This document shows positions 1-9,011 of a stretch of 64,000 bases of DNA, in pieces (position 1 is the first letter of the stretch; every line of letters starts with the position of its first letter). A model generated the notes under the pieces. That model saw only the letters and a list, made by a program, of their open reading frames with translations. It did no database searches and was not told where the DNA came from. The DNA is from Nocardia sp. NBC_01329 (GTDB lineage: Bacteria; Actinomycetota; Actinomycetes; Mycobacteriales; Mycobacteriaceae), in the NCBI RefSeq assembly GCF_035956715.1, contig NZ_CP108381.1:1612001-1676000 (forward strand), in the 5' to 3' direction. A program made the translations under genes and the position numbers.

Positions 1-3000
1 CCGCGTGCTGGAAGTCGGTGGCGGCACCGGCGGGCTCACCGCGAGCCTGCTGCCCGTGCTGCCCGCCGACCGATGCGAATACGTCTTCACCGATATCTCC
101 CCGGCATTTCTCGCCTCGGCCCGGGAACGTTTCGCCGGGCACGATTTCGTGGACTATCGGGTGCTGGACATCGAACACGATCCGGCTGCTCAGGGAATCG
201 ACGCCGCGACATTCGATCTCGTGGTCGCCTCCGATGTGGTACACGCGACCGCCGACGCCAAGAAGACATTGCTCTTCCTGCAGGACATGCTCGCACCCGG
301 CGGCATGCTCATGCTGCTGGAGGCCACCCCGGGTAACCCCTGGCTGGACCTGACCTTCGGCCTCACCGAAGGCTGGTGGTCGTTCCGGGACCAGCGGTTG
401 CGCCCCCAGACCCCGCTGCTGGCGGCGGCGGGTTGGGAAGAACTGCTGCGGTCACTGGACTTCGATGACGTGGTCGCACTCGGAGATCCGGCGCACCGCG
501 GCGCCGGATCACAGTCGGTGATCGTGGCCCGCACGGCCGCCGAACAGCTACTGCCGGCCCGCTCGGTCCCGGCGCAGCCGCTGGGCACCTGGCTCGTGCT
601 CGCCGACGGCGATCCACTGGCCGAAGAACTGGCCGGCGAATCGGAGCGGCACGGCGGACGCGCGATCGTGGTGCGTGAACCGGGCGATATCGATATCGAC
701 GAGGTGGCGCCCGACGCGATCATCGACCTGCGTCGTGGGCTAGGCGGTCCCTTCGAGGAGGAGCTGATCGCGACGACCGGAGCCGTCCTCGATCTCCTGC
801 GCCGCGTCTGCCGCGACAATCGCGAAGAATGGCCGCGAATTGTCGAGGTGACCCGTGGAGCGCATGCGTTCCGGTGCGCGGAAACCGACCCCGCCGGCGC
901 CGCGGTGTGGGGTCTGGCCGCGGTGGTCGCCGTGGAACTGCCGCGGTTGCGTTTCACCGCGGTGGATCTGGACTCCGAGCCCGCACCCGGAGATCTCGAC
1001 GCGATCCTGGCGGAGATATCGGCCGACGGCCGCGAACGGGAAGTCCTGGTCCGTGGCGGTGAACGGTTCGTCCGCCGACTCGAATCCGGGACGACGCGCC
1101 CGGATCTCGTCTCCGGGACGACGGTGCCGACGGAACACGGCTTCGTACTGACCTCGGCAGCGCCCGGCGCGTTGGATTCGCTGTGTTACCACCAGCGCGA
1201 CCGTATCGCGCCCGCGGCCGGGGAGGTCGAGATCGAGGTAATCTCGGCGGGCTTGAATTTCCTGGATGTGATGACCGCGCTCGGCCAGATCCCACCGTTG
1301 GAATCGGCCACCGAGCTGCGTTTCGGTGCCGAATGCGCGGGAGTGATCACCCGGGTCGGCAGTGGAGTCGACGATTTGCGTGTGGGTGAGGCGGTCGTGG
1401 CGGTCAGCCCCGCCCAGGGCAGCCTCGGTACCCATCTCACTATCTCCGCGGCCCATGTGGTCCCGAAACCGGAAACACTCGGTTTCGACGCGGCCGGATC
1501 GGTTCCCATCGTTTTCCTCACCGCCTGGTACGCCCTACACGAACTCGCGCGGATCGGCGCGGGGGAGCGGGTCCTGATCCACGCCGGTACCGGCGGCACC
1601 GGCCTGGCCGCGGTGCAGATCGCCCGCGCGGCCGGAGCCGAGGTGTTCGCGACGGCCGGTAGCCCCGCCAAACGTGACCTGCTGCGCGCCCTCGGCGTCC
1701 GTGCGGTGTTCGATTCGCGGTCACTGGATTTCGCCGACCGGATCCGCGCGGCTACCGGTGGCACGGGCGTGGATGTGGTGCTGAACTCCATCGCCGGGGA
1801 AGGGGCCGCGCGTAGCCTGGCCTGCCTGGCCCCCTACGGGCGCTTTGTCGAATTGGGCAAACGTGATCTGCTGCAGGACCGCAGGATGGGGTTGCGTCCG
1901 TTCCTGCGCAATCTCACCTATTTCGCCTTCGATCTGCGACAGCTGCTGGTGGACCGCCCGCAGGCGACCAATACGGTGTTCCGGACATTGATGGCGCGCT
2001 TCGCTGCCGGGGAACTGCGGCCGCTGCCCTATCGGGTCTTTCATCCCGCGCAGACCGAGGCGGCCTTCCGGCATCTGGCCGCCGCCCGGCATGTGGGCAA
2101 GGTGGTCCTGGCGATGAACGAACGGGAGGTCGCGGTGGTGCGTCCGCCGCGGACGCCCTCGTTCGGCGGGACCTGGCTGATCACCGGCGGTCTCGGTGGT
2201 TTCGGGCTCGCGATGGCGGAGGCGCTGGCCGCGTCCGGCGTGCGCAGCCTCGTCCTGCTCGGCCGGTCCGGAATCGGTGGCGAGGAACAGGCGGCGCGGG
2301 TCGGCGCTCTGCGCGAACAGGGCGTCCAGGTGGCGGTCGAAGCAACGGATGTCTCTGTTCGCGCCGAGCTGGCCGCGGTACTCGATCGCATCGCGGATCG
2401 GCTGCCGCCGCTGCGCGGGGTGCTGCATTGCGCGATGGTGCTGGACGACGCGTTGCTGGCCGATCTGGATGCGGAACGGGTGCGTAAGGTGCTGGCGGCC
2501 AAGGCGTTCGGCGCGCGGCACCTGGACGAGCTGACCGCCGGCTTGCCGCTGGAGGCCTTCGTGCTGTTCTCGTCGGCGACATCGATGGTGGGCAACCGGG
2601 GGCAGGGCAACTACGCGGTGGCCAACGCTTTCCTCGACCAGTTGGCCCATACGCGGCGGGCCCGTGGCCAGGTGGCGCTCTCGGTCAACTGGGGCGCGAT
2701 CTCGGATGCCGGATACGTGGCCAGACACGACGATATCGGCCGCTTCGTCGCCGCGACCGGGATGCGTGGGTTCAGCGCCGCCGCGGCCTACCGGGCGCTG
2801 ACGACACTGTGGTCCGGTACCGCCGCGCAGGTCGGGGTTCTGCCGATGGATTGGCCGCAGTTCTTCGGCCACCACGGCATCACCCCGCAGACCCACCCGC
2901 GCTACGAACGGCTGGCCGCCCACGCCTCCGGGACGGTGGCGTCGGCCGTGGGCGGTTCGCTGCGCCAGCAGCTGGACGCGTGCGGTGCGGGTGAGCGCGC

Positions 3001-3235
3001 CGAACTGCTGAGCGGTGCGCTGAAGACCCGGCTCGCCGCGGTGCTGGGTATCCCACTCGACACGCTGGACGAGAACATGCCGCTGATGGACTATCTGGAT
3101 TCCTTGCTCGCGGTGGAGATCAGCGCCTGGTTGGAACGGGAGCTGGCGACCAAGGTCACGATCATGGAATTGATGAAGGGACCGAGCGTGCTGCAATTAT
3201 CGGATCTGGTGCTGGAACGGCTCGACCGCCGGTGA
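1..3235 (+). CDS. Type I polyketide synthase, C-terminal part (MT-psiKR-ER-KR-ACP), 5' truncated by window edge
   Basis: Only the C-terminal ~1,076 residues are in the window; the frame is open from the first base, so the KS, AT and DH domains should lie upstream. Visible domains in order: C-methyltransferase with SAM motif LEVGGGTGGLT (residues 2-12 of the visible part, domain to ~175); a non-catalytic KR-like subdomain (~195-360); enoylreductase (~385-705) with nucleotide loop HAGTGGTGLAAVQIA near 527; ketoreductase (~722-900) with TGGLGGFG and catalytic Ser857/Tyr870 (QGNYAVAN); acyl carrier protein (~1000-1070) with phosphopantetheine Ser1033 in LDSLL. No thioesterase follows. The order MT-psiKR-ER-KR-ACP is that of iterative highly reducing PKSs. 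The stop overlaps the next gene by 4 bp (GTGA). The product is unknown; a methyl-branched, fully reduced chain is inferred from the domains. Confidence 0.93.
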   Translation, partial: RVLEVGGGTGGLTASLLPVLPADRCEYVFTDISPAFLASARERFAGHDFVDYRVLDIEHDPAAQGIDAATFDLVVASDVVHATADAKKTLLFLQDMLAPGGMLMLLEATPGNPWLDLTFGLTEGWWSFRDQRLRPQTPLLAAAGWEELLRSLDFDDVVALGDPAHRGAGSQSVIVARTAAEQLLPARSVPAQPLGTWLVLADGDPLAEELAGESERHGGRAIVVREPGDIDIDEVAPDAIIDLRRGLGGPFEEELIATTGAVLDLLRRVCRDNREEWPRIVEVTRGAHAFRCAETDPAGAAVWGLAAVVAVELPRLRFTAVDLDSEPAPGDLDAILAEISADGREREVLVRGGERFVRRLESGTTRPDLVSGTTVPTEHGFVLTSAAPGALDSLCYHQRDRIAPAAGEVEIEVISAGLNFLDVMTALGQIPPLESATELRFGAECAGVITRVGSGVDDLRVGEAVVAVSPAQGSLGTHLTISAAHVVPKPETLGFDAAGSVPIVFLTAWYALHELARIGAGERVLIHAGTGGTGLAAVQIARAAGAEVFATAGSPAKRDLLRALGVRAVFDSRSLDFADRIRAATGGTGVDVVLNSIAGEGAARSLACLAPYGRFVELGKRDLLQDRRMGLRPFLRNLTYFAFDLRQLLVDRPQATNTVFRTLMARFAAGELRPLPYRVFHPAQTEAAFRHLAAARHVGKVVLAMNEREVAVVRPPRTPSFGGTWLITGGLGGFGLAMAEALAASGVRSLVLLGRSGIGGEEQAARVGALREQGVQVAVEATDVSVRAELAAVLDRIADRLPPLRGVLHCAMVLDDALLADLDAERVRKVLAAKAFGARHLDELTAGLPLEAFVLFSSATSMVGNRGQGNYAVANAFLDQLAHTRRARGQVALSVNWGAISDAGYVARHDDIGRFVAATGMRGFSAAAAYRALTTLWSGTAAQVGVLPMDWPQFFGHHGITPQTHPRYERLAAHASGTVASAVGGSLRQQLDACGAGERAELLSGALKTRLAAVLGIPLDTLDENMPLMDYLDSLLAVEISAWLERELATKVTIMELMKGPSVLQLSDLVLERLDRR

Positions 3236-4077
3236 CCGGGATGGACGAGGTCTCCTTCCCGCTACCGAAAGCCGGTATCACCATGCGTGGCCGGCGCAGC
3301 CGAGGCGGTAGCGGACTGCCTGTGCTGTGCCTGCACGGCATCCTGGACAACTGCGCCGGTTTCGATCCGCTGGCCGCACACCTCCCCGGTGCCGACCTGA
3401 TCGCGCTCGACCTACCCGGCCACGGTCTGTCCGATCCGGTGCCGTCGGTCACCTGCGGCTACCTCGATTACGCGGCTTGTGTACTCGAACTGGCGCATAC
3501 GCAGGGCTGGGACCGGTTCCGGCTGATCGGCCATTCGCTCGGCGGTGCGGTGTCCTCGCTCGTCGCCGGAATCCATCCGGACAAGGTCGATCGGCTGGTG
3601 CTCATCGACGCCATCGGACCGCTGTCCGCCGATCCGGAACACGCGGTGTCCGGTATCGCCCGATATCTCGACACCTATCTCCGTGGCGACCGGCACCCGG
3701 TGTACCGCAGCCGGATGCACGCGGTGAAAACGCGGGTCCAGCTCGCCGATATTCTCCTCGACACGGCGGAACTGCTGGTGGAGCGAGATCTGATCGAGGC
3801 AGCGGAGGGCTTCTCCTGGCGCCACGATGTGCGGCTCAATCGGGGGATCACCCCCACTCTCGCCGAGTCGCAGGTCCTCGCCTTCCTGGCCGAGATCACC
3901 GCACCGACACTGCTGGTGGCGGCCGAACGTACCGCGCTTGTCGAGCCCTACTACCCAGCTCGGATCGGTACCGTCCCGAAGCTGCGTCAGGTCACCCTCC
4001 CGGGCGGACACCATCTGCACATCGAGAACGTCGAGGCCGTGGCGCGGGAGATCGCCGCATTCCTGCTCTCTGGCTGA
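3232..4077 (+). CDS. Alpha/beta hydrolase, PKS-coupled
   Basis: A 281-residue alpha/beta hydrolase. The oxyanion segment is VLCLHGILDN (~31-40), the nucleophile elbow is GHSLGG with Ser102, and the catalytic His lies in GGHHLHIE (~258-263). The GTG start overlaps the PKS stop (GTGA), so translation is probably coupled and the protein is probably stoichiometric with the PKS. As the PKS ends in an ACP without a thioesterase, a natural inference is that this enzyme releases or edits the ACP-bound chain, as thioesterase or acyltransferase. Sequence alone cannot separate that from hydrolysis of a small ester. It has no signal peptide and should be cytosolic. Confidence 0.9.
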   Translation: MTGMDEVSFPLPKAGITMRGRRSRGGSGLPVLCLHGILDNCAGFDPLAAHLPGADLIALDLPGHGLSDPVPSVTCGYLDYAACVLELAHTQGWDRFRLIGHSLGGAVSSLVAGIHPDKVDRLVLIDAIGPLSADPEHAVSGIARYLDTYLRGDRHPVYRSRMHAVKTRVQLADILLDTAELLVERDLIEAAEGFSWRHDVRLNRGITPTLAESQVLAFLAEITAPTLLVAAERTALVEPYYPARIGTVPKLRQVTLPGGHHLHIENVEAVAREIAAFLLSG

Positions 4078-4087
4078 GGGGTCGTGC

Positions 4088-4942
4088 TCATCGGGCGCGC
4101 AAGACACCGATCAGCACCGATCTGTCCCCGCGTTCGGGAACTGTGGTGTGGTACTGGTGTTCGCTGTCGCCGGTCCAGATCCGCGTGCGCAGTGATTCAC
4201 CGGGGAACACGATGCCGGTGAACCGTCCGGAGTAGGCGCGCACCCGTGCGATATCCGCATCGAGCACGGTATCGACCAGCGCCGTGCAGACCATTCCGTA
4301 GGTGCACATCCCCTGCATGATCGGCCCGTCCAGACCGGCCGCGCGTGCGAAGGCGGCATCCGTGTGCACATTGTCGTGCATCGAGTTCTTCTTCCCGCAG
4401 CGCTGGTACCACACGGCCTGTCGATCGTCGGTACGCACGACGATCTCCGCGTCTGCCGGCCGGGCCGGGACGGGTACGTCCGCCGGGCGTGCGGCCGATC
4501 CGGTGGCGGTGCCCTCGCCGCGCGCGTGGATCCGGGAGACCCCGGATACCAGTAGTGCGCCGTCGGGTCCGACCAGCTCGGTACGCTGCACCAGAACGGC
4601 GGCGGTACCCTGGTTTTCGATCTCCAGCAACCGGCTGTGGCAGCGGGCGATCCCCGACTTCTCGATCGGGGCGTGCACCCATAGTTCCTGCTCCTGCTGC
4701 AGCAGGGTGGTCAGATGCAATCGGATGCCGGGAAAGCGGATCTCCGGGGGCTGCCGGTGATAGAAATCCGGGGAGGCGACACCGAAGGCTCCGGGCGCGG
4801 TCATGGCGAAGGTGGGCAGCACTCCTGATTGCCGATCCCGCTGCCCGACAGCGTGCCGATAGCGCTGGGTGTCGGCTGCGTACCAGCTGAACACCTGTTC
4901 CGGGAGCACCAGCCCGGTCGCGGTCGGCACATCTATGGGCAT
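4088..4942 (-). CDS. MaoC-like double hot-dog hydratase/dehydratase
   Basis: A 284-residue protein with two hot-dog halves, the length of hydratase-2 type enoyl-CoA hydratases. The C-terminal half has the MaoC-style stretch HTDAAFARAAGLDGPIMQG (~193-211). The usual catalytic D-x-N-P-x-H pattern is not matched exactly (here MHDNVH), so catalytic assignment is tentative. The ATG at 4942 was chosen because homology-like sequence begins at MPIDVPTATG; the frame stays open further upstream but reads as low-complexity Arg/Gly sequence typical of a shadow. It converges on the hydrolase gene, 10 bp apart. It may hydrate or dehydrate acyl-CoA or acyl-ACP intermediates linked to the neighbouring PKS (inference). 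Confidence 0.8.
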   Translation of the reverse strand: MPIDVPTATGLVLPEQVFSWYAADTQRYRHAVGQRDRQSGVLPTFAMTAPGAFGVASPDFYHRQPPEIRFPGIRLHLTTLLQQEQELWVHAPIEKSGIARCHSRLLEIENQGTAAVLVQRTELVGPDGALLVSGVSRIHARGEGTATGSAARPADVPVPARPADAEIVVRTDDRQAVWYQRCGKKNSMHDNVHTDAAFARAAGLDGPIMQGMCTYGMVCTALVDTVLDADIARVRAYSGRFTGIVFPGESLRTRIWTGDSEHQYHTTVPERGDRSVLIGVLRAR

Positions 4943-5296
4943 AGTCGGCGGCTCTGCTGCTCGATGCTGCAATTCCCGGCCACGAAGGCAACTTACCCGG
5001 CGGGTGCTCGCAGTACGTTCCCGCGACCGGGGAAGTCCGGGCTTGCCGATGAGTGCTCGCGGCGCCTCGGAACTGTTCGGCAGTGGGTGGCCGGCACCGC
5101 GGCGGCGCCCACCCGGGCATCCACCGGCAGCCCGGGGCGTCACATCATTGTGTCCGGCACGGGTCGTTTCGGCGGCCGGTACGAGATCCGACTGTTGCCG
5201 GCCGTTGCGTCCCGCGAAGTTTGTGCCGTGCGCCCCGGGGAAAGCCGCGAGTGTCCGCGGGTCGTCCGCGCCCCGCACCGACGCCGGGAGAATGAC

Positions 5297-6091
5297 ATGG
5301 ACTGTCGTGCCCTCGCTCTCACCACTCTCGTCGCATGTTGCGCTCTCACCCCGCCCCTCGCGAGCGCGGCCCCGGTGCCCGCACCGGTACCTCCCACCGC
5401 GGTGAGCGAATCCACCGCGTCTCGAACGGTCATCTCGGTGCGGACTCAGAGTGGCCTGCACTGGGGTTCCGCCGAGGAGCATCAGGTGCGCAGCGCCTTA
5501 TCGCTGGCCAAGCTCTATCTCACCGATTACGCGCTGCGCCGCGGCGACGGCTCGGCGGACGACCGCGCGCTGGGCGAGCGGATGATCCGCTTCTCCGACG
5601 ATGCCGCCGCTGACGCGGTGGAGGCGAAATATCCGCAGGCCATCGCGATCGTCGCCATGGAATACGGGTTGGCGGAAACCCGGCCGGGCGCGAATTGGGG
5701 CAGCTCCACCACCAGTACTGCCGATGTGGCCGACTTTCTCGATGCCAAACAACGCACCGACGCGGCCTCGCCGATTCTGACCTGGATGGCGACCGCGGCT
5801 CCCCGCGCCGCGGACGGTACCGAACAGAACTGGGGAACGGCTGTGTTACCCGGTGTCCAGGGCACCAAATGGGGGTGGTCGGATGCGGCACCGCCAGAGG
5901 TCGCGTCGGCGTCGTTCGGCCCCGGTTTCTCGGTGGCCGCGCATACTGCCGGCAGTCCCGAGGATCAGACCGCTGATGTGCTCGGTGCCCTCTCGACCGT
6001 CCTCACCGCGAGCGGTGGCCCGGTCGGGATCCCCGCACCTGCGCGAACCGAAGGCCCGACCCGGGCGCCGGTGGGGACGTGGTCGGGTTGA
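5297..6091 (+). CDS. Secreted serine-hydrolase-like protein (class A beta-lactamase fold)
   Basis: A 264-residue protein with a Sec signal peptide (hydrophobic run to the ASA-A site near residues 22-26). The mature part has features of the penicillin-recognising serine hydrolase fold: SLAK at 69-72 (SxxK), SDD at 100-102 where class A enzymes have SDN, and KWG at 191-193 where they have KTG. The ATG at 5297 follows a GGGAG ribosome site. The N-terminal Pro/Ala stretch looks like a linker. The changes at motifs 2 and 3 make true beta-lactamase activity doubtful; an exported peptidase or esterase or a binding protein is equally possible. Actinobacteria carry many such LppW-like proteins. Confidence 0.75.
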   Translation: MDCRALALTTLVACCALTPPLASAAPVPAPVPPTAVSESTASRTVISVRTQSGLHWGSAEEHQVRSALSLAKLYLTDYALRRGDGSADDRALGERMIRFSDDAAADAVEAKYPQAIAIVAMEYGLAETRPGANWGSSTTSTADVADFLDAKQRTDAASPILTWMATAAPRAADGTEQNWGTAVLPGVQGTKWGWSDAAPPEVASASFGPGFSVAAHTAGSPEDQTADVLGALSTVLTASGGPVGIPAPARTEGPTRAPVGTWSG

Positions 6092-6118
6092 GCATCCTCG
6101 ACCGCACGCCATCCCGGT

Positions 6119-7327
6119 TCACCGGCCGCGCGCCGGTCCGGGGTTCGAACAGAGCCGCAGCGCGAAAAGCAGATCGGTGTTGCGTACATGCTCCGGCTGG
6201 TCGACGCCACGGAGGAGTCCGGCCCGGCGGATCCAGCTGTGGTGCCAGTGGTGGGAGTGGGGAACGGTGATGCCGCATCGGGCGGCGGTCCGGCGCAGGC
6301 GGCCGCCCGCCCCGCCGATGGCCCCGGCGAACAGTTTCGCCGTGAGGCCCGCGTGTGCTTCCTGATAGATCCGGGCGGCGTGCAGTAGTTCCCACACCGG
6401 CGGCGGAACGACCCAGACATACACATCGGCAGCCTGCCCGTAACCGATCGGTCCGGTGAAGACGAGCGCGCCTCGGGTGATCGCCGTACACGGAACCGAC
6501 CTCAGCTCCACCATGGTGGCGCCGGTGCAGAGCACCATGGCGAGGGCCGCCGCGTCGACCGGGTTCGGGGTGTGCGCCCGGATCCGTTCGAGCAACTCGT
6601 CGTCGATACGTTCGGTGGTCAATCCCGGCCCCACCGAGTAGTTGAGATCCGCGGGCAGGTCCAACCGCATACCGTGCAGCAGGAACCCCGCCTGCGCGCC
6701 CCGGAGGCGGGCGATGGTGTGCCCCCGGCCCGGGCTGCCACAGACGAGTTCGCCCAGGAACCGGTACAGCCCCAGGATTTCGCGTTGCTCGCCGGTGTTC
6801 CCCGCCTCGGGCAACCCGGGCGGGGCTTGCAAGTACTGGTCCCACAGGTAGTCGGCCGCGTTGTGTCCTGCCGCGGAGTGGGTCGCGTGGCGGCACGGTC
6901 GCCCGGTTCGGGCTGTGAGCCAGCGGCAGGTCGCGTCGATACCCTCGGCATAAACGGCATCGAGCCGGGCGAACTCCTCCGATGTCAGGCTGCGGTACGC
7001 GTCGGCCCGGAAGGTGGGGACATCGCTGTCGGGTATGCAGGTCAGAAGATCGTCTCCGGTGGTCATCGTTACCTCGGGGATCCCCGCTGTCCCCCCGGCC
7101 TCCCGGTAGCCCATCTTGAGCGTCATGGGTTCGGGCACCGCCTTGCCCGCGGCCGGTGCGTGCTGAGCCTGCCGTCCGGTCAGCCATTGATGTACCTGTT
7201 GTTCCGGAACTCCGAGTTTCCGCGCCGCGGCCCGCACATCGTCGATGGACAGTTTGCCGCTCTCGTCGAGCCGAATCAGCCGGTCCAGCACGGACGGACG
7301 CAGCGCGGAGTCGCTGGTCTCGGTCAC
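6119..7327 (-). CDS. Tyrosine-recombinase-like protein lacking catalytic residues, with N-terminal HTH
   Basis: About 402 residues. The GTG at 7327 was chosen because AGGAGG sits 8 nt upstream; an ATG 66 bp earlier would also keep the frame. Residues 24-49 (SGKLSIDDVRAAARKLGV onward) look like a small helix-turn-helix. The C-terminal half resembles the tyrosine recombinase fold: LCTGATMVEL (267-275) sits where integrases have TGLRxSEL, and PHSHHWHHSWIRRAG (356-370) where they have HxLRHTxAT. The first catalytic Arg is replaced by Thr, the HxxR Arg by His, and no C-terminal Tyr is evident. So it is probably not an active integrase. It may be a DNA-binding derivative or a decayed element gene. 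The family call is moderate only. Confidence 0.55.
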   Translation of the reverse strand: MTETSDSALRPSVLDRLIRLDESGKLSIDDVRAAARKLGVPEQQVHQWLTGRQAQHAPAAGKAVPEPMTLKMGYREAGGTAGIPEVTMTTGDDLLTCIPDSDVPTFRADAYRSLTSEEFARLDAVYAEGIDATCRWLTARTGRPCRHATHSAAGHNAADYLWDQYLQAPPGLPEAGNTGEQREILGLYRFLGELVCGSPGRGHTIARLRGAQAGFLLHGMRLDLPADLNYSVGPGLTTERIDDELLERIRAHTPNPVDAAALAMVLCTGATMVELRSVPCTAITRGALVFTGPIGYGQAADVYVWVVPPPVWELLHAARIYQEAHAGLTAKLFAGAIGGAGGRLRRTAARCGITVPHSHHWHHSWIRRAGLLRGVDQPEHVRNTDLLFALRLCSNPGPARGR

Positions 7328-7620
7328 GGGGGACAACCTCCTGGGTCCGGGGCTCGGACGATATTTCATTTCTCCCTCGGAACATTCGATCACTTACTCG
7401 ACCGCGAGATGAAGCGATCAACGAGAACTTAACCGTTATTGACAAAGATTGGGTACTCAGAATAGTTGCGGAATGTTGGCAGGGATGTGCTCTGAATTGG
7501 TGAATAATTCCGGCTCGCATGATTTTGTGCAGGGACCGATATCGCCCGTACGCGGTACAAAAAGGTGGCCGTCGGATTGCTGACGACTTGGACTGCCGAG
7601 GCCTTCGATCGGTGCGCGGG
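7328..7620. other. Intergenic region, relatively AT-rich, no gene seen
   Basis: This 293-bp stretch is noticeably lower in GC than its surroundings between about 7365 and 7545. It should hold the promoter of the recombinase-like gene (minus strand). No convincing ORF, tRNA or repeat was seen. The drop in GC beside a recombinase-like gene could be a trace of horizontal transfer, but no flanking repeats or attachment site were found. Confidence 0.4.
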
Positions 7621-7968
7621 TCACCGCTCCCGAAGTGGCCCCCCTTCCAGCTCTCCGCCTGCGGCTCGCCAGTCGACCAGTCCGCCGGACATGTTCTTCG
7701 CGTCGAAGCCGTACTCGATGAGCAGATTGGCGGCACCGTAGGATCGCAGGCCGCCGGTGCAGAAGGTGATCAGCAGCCGGTCGTCCGGCAGTTCTTCGCA
7801 TTCTGCTGTCAGCTGTTCGAGCGGGAGATGGATGGCGCCGGGGATATGGGTGCGACTCCACTCGAACTGCCGGCGCACATCCACGATCAGTGCTCCGTTG
7901 CCGACGGCGCCGATCGCTTCCCGGGCGGAAAGTGAGGGTGCGCGGTACAGGTAGTGGCGGATGCCCAT
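7621..7968 (-). CDS. Single-domain rhodanese-like protein
   Basis: A 115-residue single rhodanese domain: LIVDVRRQFEWSRTHIPGAIHLP, then the active-site loop CTGGLRS with the sulfur-carrying Cys, and the C-terminal GGLVDW signature. It should catalyse or sense sulfane-sulfur transfer in the cytosol. The ATG at 7968 was preferred over an in-frame upstream GTG because a GAGG element lies 9 nt before it and because the rhodanese domain starts shortly after. It is the last gene of a minus-strand group downstream of ribH. The physiological sulfur donor cannot be told from sequence. Confidence 0.88.
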   Translation of the reverse strand: MGIRHYLYRAPSLSAREAIGAVGNGALIVDVRRQFEWSRTHIPGAIHLPLEQLTAECEELPDDRLLITFCTGGLRSYGAANLLIEYGFDAKNMSGGLVDWRAAGGELEGGPLRER

Positions 7969-8032
7969 GGGTGTTGTCCTCGCTGCGTCGGGCACGACTC
8001 GCGGTCCGGCCGTGCTTCATGGGCCGCCGGTA

Positions 8033-8167
8033 TCAGGCGGATGTGCCGGGCCGGACGATCATGAGCACCACCACGATCAGCCACAGCGTGTCGTAGCAAC
8101 CGGCGAGCATACTCAGGGTCCGTAGCCGTCGGCCGTCGTCGGGTGTATCGAGGGCTTGGCGCCGCAT
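8033..8167 (-). CDS. Possible 44-residue single-pass membrane peptide
   Basis: A short frame starting MRRQALDTPDDGRRLRTLSM with a hydrophobic segment (LAGCYDTLWLIVVVLMIV, ~21-38) after a positively charged, polar head: the plan of a small N-in single-pass membrane protein. It lies between the ribH terminator hairpin and the rhodanese gene on the same strand. No good ribosome site precedes the ATG; a GTG 33 bp upstream is possible. Coding status rests on topology alone, so it may be chance. Confidence 0.3.
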   Translation of the reverse strand: MRRQALDTPDDGRRLRTLSMLAGCYDTLWLIVVVLMIVRPGTSA

Positions 8168-8189
8168 GGGGTGGATGGTGGTGATGGAT

Positions 8190-8224
8190 GCCGACGGCAC
8201 ATCGGGTGACGATGTGCCGTCGGC
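8190..8224 (-). terminator. Hairpin downstream of lumazine synthase
   Basis: A perfect 15-bp inverted repeat (8190-8204 and 8210-8224, GCCGACGGCACATCG and its complement) with a 5-nt loop, 34 nt past the ribH stop. Intrinsic terminators in high-GC actinomycetes often lack a U-tract, so a terminator role for the riboswitch-controlled transcript is likely. Confidence 0.75.
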
Positions 8225-8257
8225 CGCGGCGGACTTCGCTGCGCGGTCGCCCGGCCG

Positions 8258-8725
<468 letters not shown>

Positions 8726-8781
8726 TCACCCAGGGCATAGCAACGCGAACGGGAGCGGCCCGCACACGGGCCCTCCGATGC

Positions 8782-8946
8782 CGCGTTCTCTTTCATCCGG
8801 ACTGTGACCGTCGGCTCCGGGATCGCACCGGGATCTGCTCGACCCACCCCATCCGAGGATGCGGTGGCGCTCGCGGGCTCGTGCACCCGGATCGATCCGG
8901 GTGCCATCACCGCCGGTGGGGAATTCCACCCCGCCCTGAGAACGTG
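8782..8946 (-). promoter_or_regulatory. FMN riboswitch (RFN element) in the ribH leader
   Basis: Read on the minus strand, the conserved blocks of the FMN aptamer appear in order: TTCTCAGGGCGGGGTGGAAT, CCCCACCGGCGGTGAT, the variable GCACCCGGATCGATCCGGGTGC arm, GCCCGCGAGCG, AGCAGATCCCGGTG, and CCGGAGCCGACGGTCACAGT followed by GATGAAAGAGAACG that closes P1. It ends 77 nt before the ribH ATG. A GC hairpin at 8757-8772 (GGCCCG/CGGGCC) between aptamer and ribosome site may form part of the expression platform. FMN binding should reduce ribH expression; whether it acts at transcription or translation is not visible. Confidence 0.95.
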
Positions 8947-9011
8947 TACAGAACGGACATTAACAATGCCGAGAAGTCACCGCAACAGCCGTCCGGGTGG
9001 GTGATAAGGCC

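Noticed and set aside
1721-3196. Long minus-strand frame of 491 residues opposite the PKS
   Set aside because: It is rich in Arg, Gln and His without any domain pattern, typical of an antisense shadow of a high-GC gene, and the PKS domains explain the DNA.
4943-5482. Open frame extending the hydratase N-terminus by 180 residues on the minus strand
   Set aside because: The added sequence is Arg/Gly low-complexity, it overlaps the signal peptide and start of the secreted protein, and hydratase homology starts at MPIDV.
6130-6160. GGGGTTCGAAC resembling a tRNA T-loop near the recombinase-like gene, as if an attachment site
   Set aside because: The flanking 5-bp arms do not pair, no acceptor or anticodon stem is present, and the bases are explained by codons of the recombinase-like gene.
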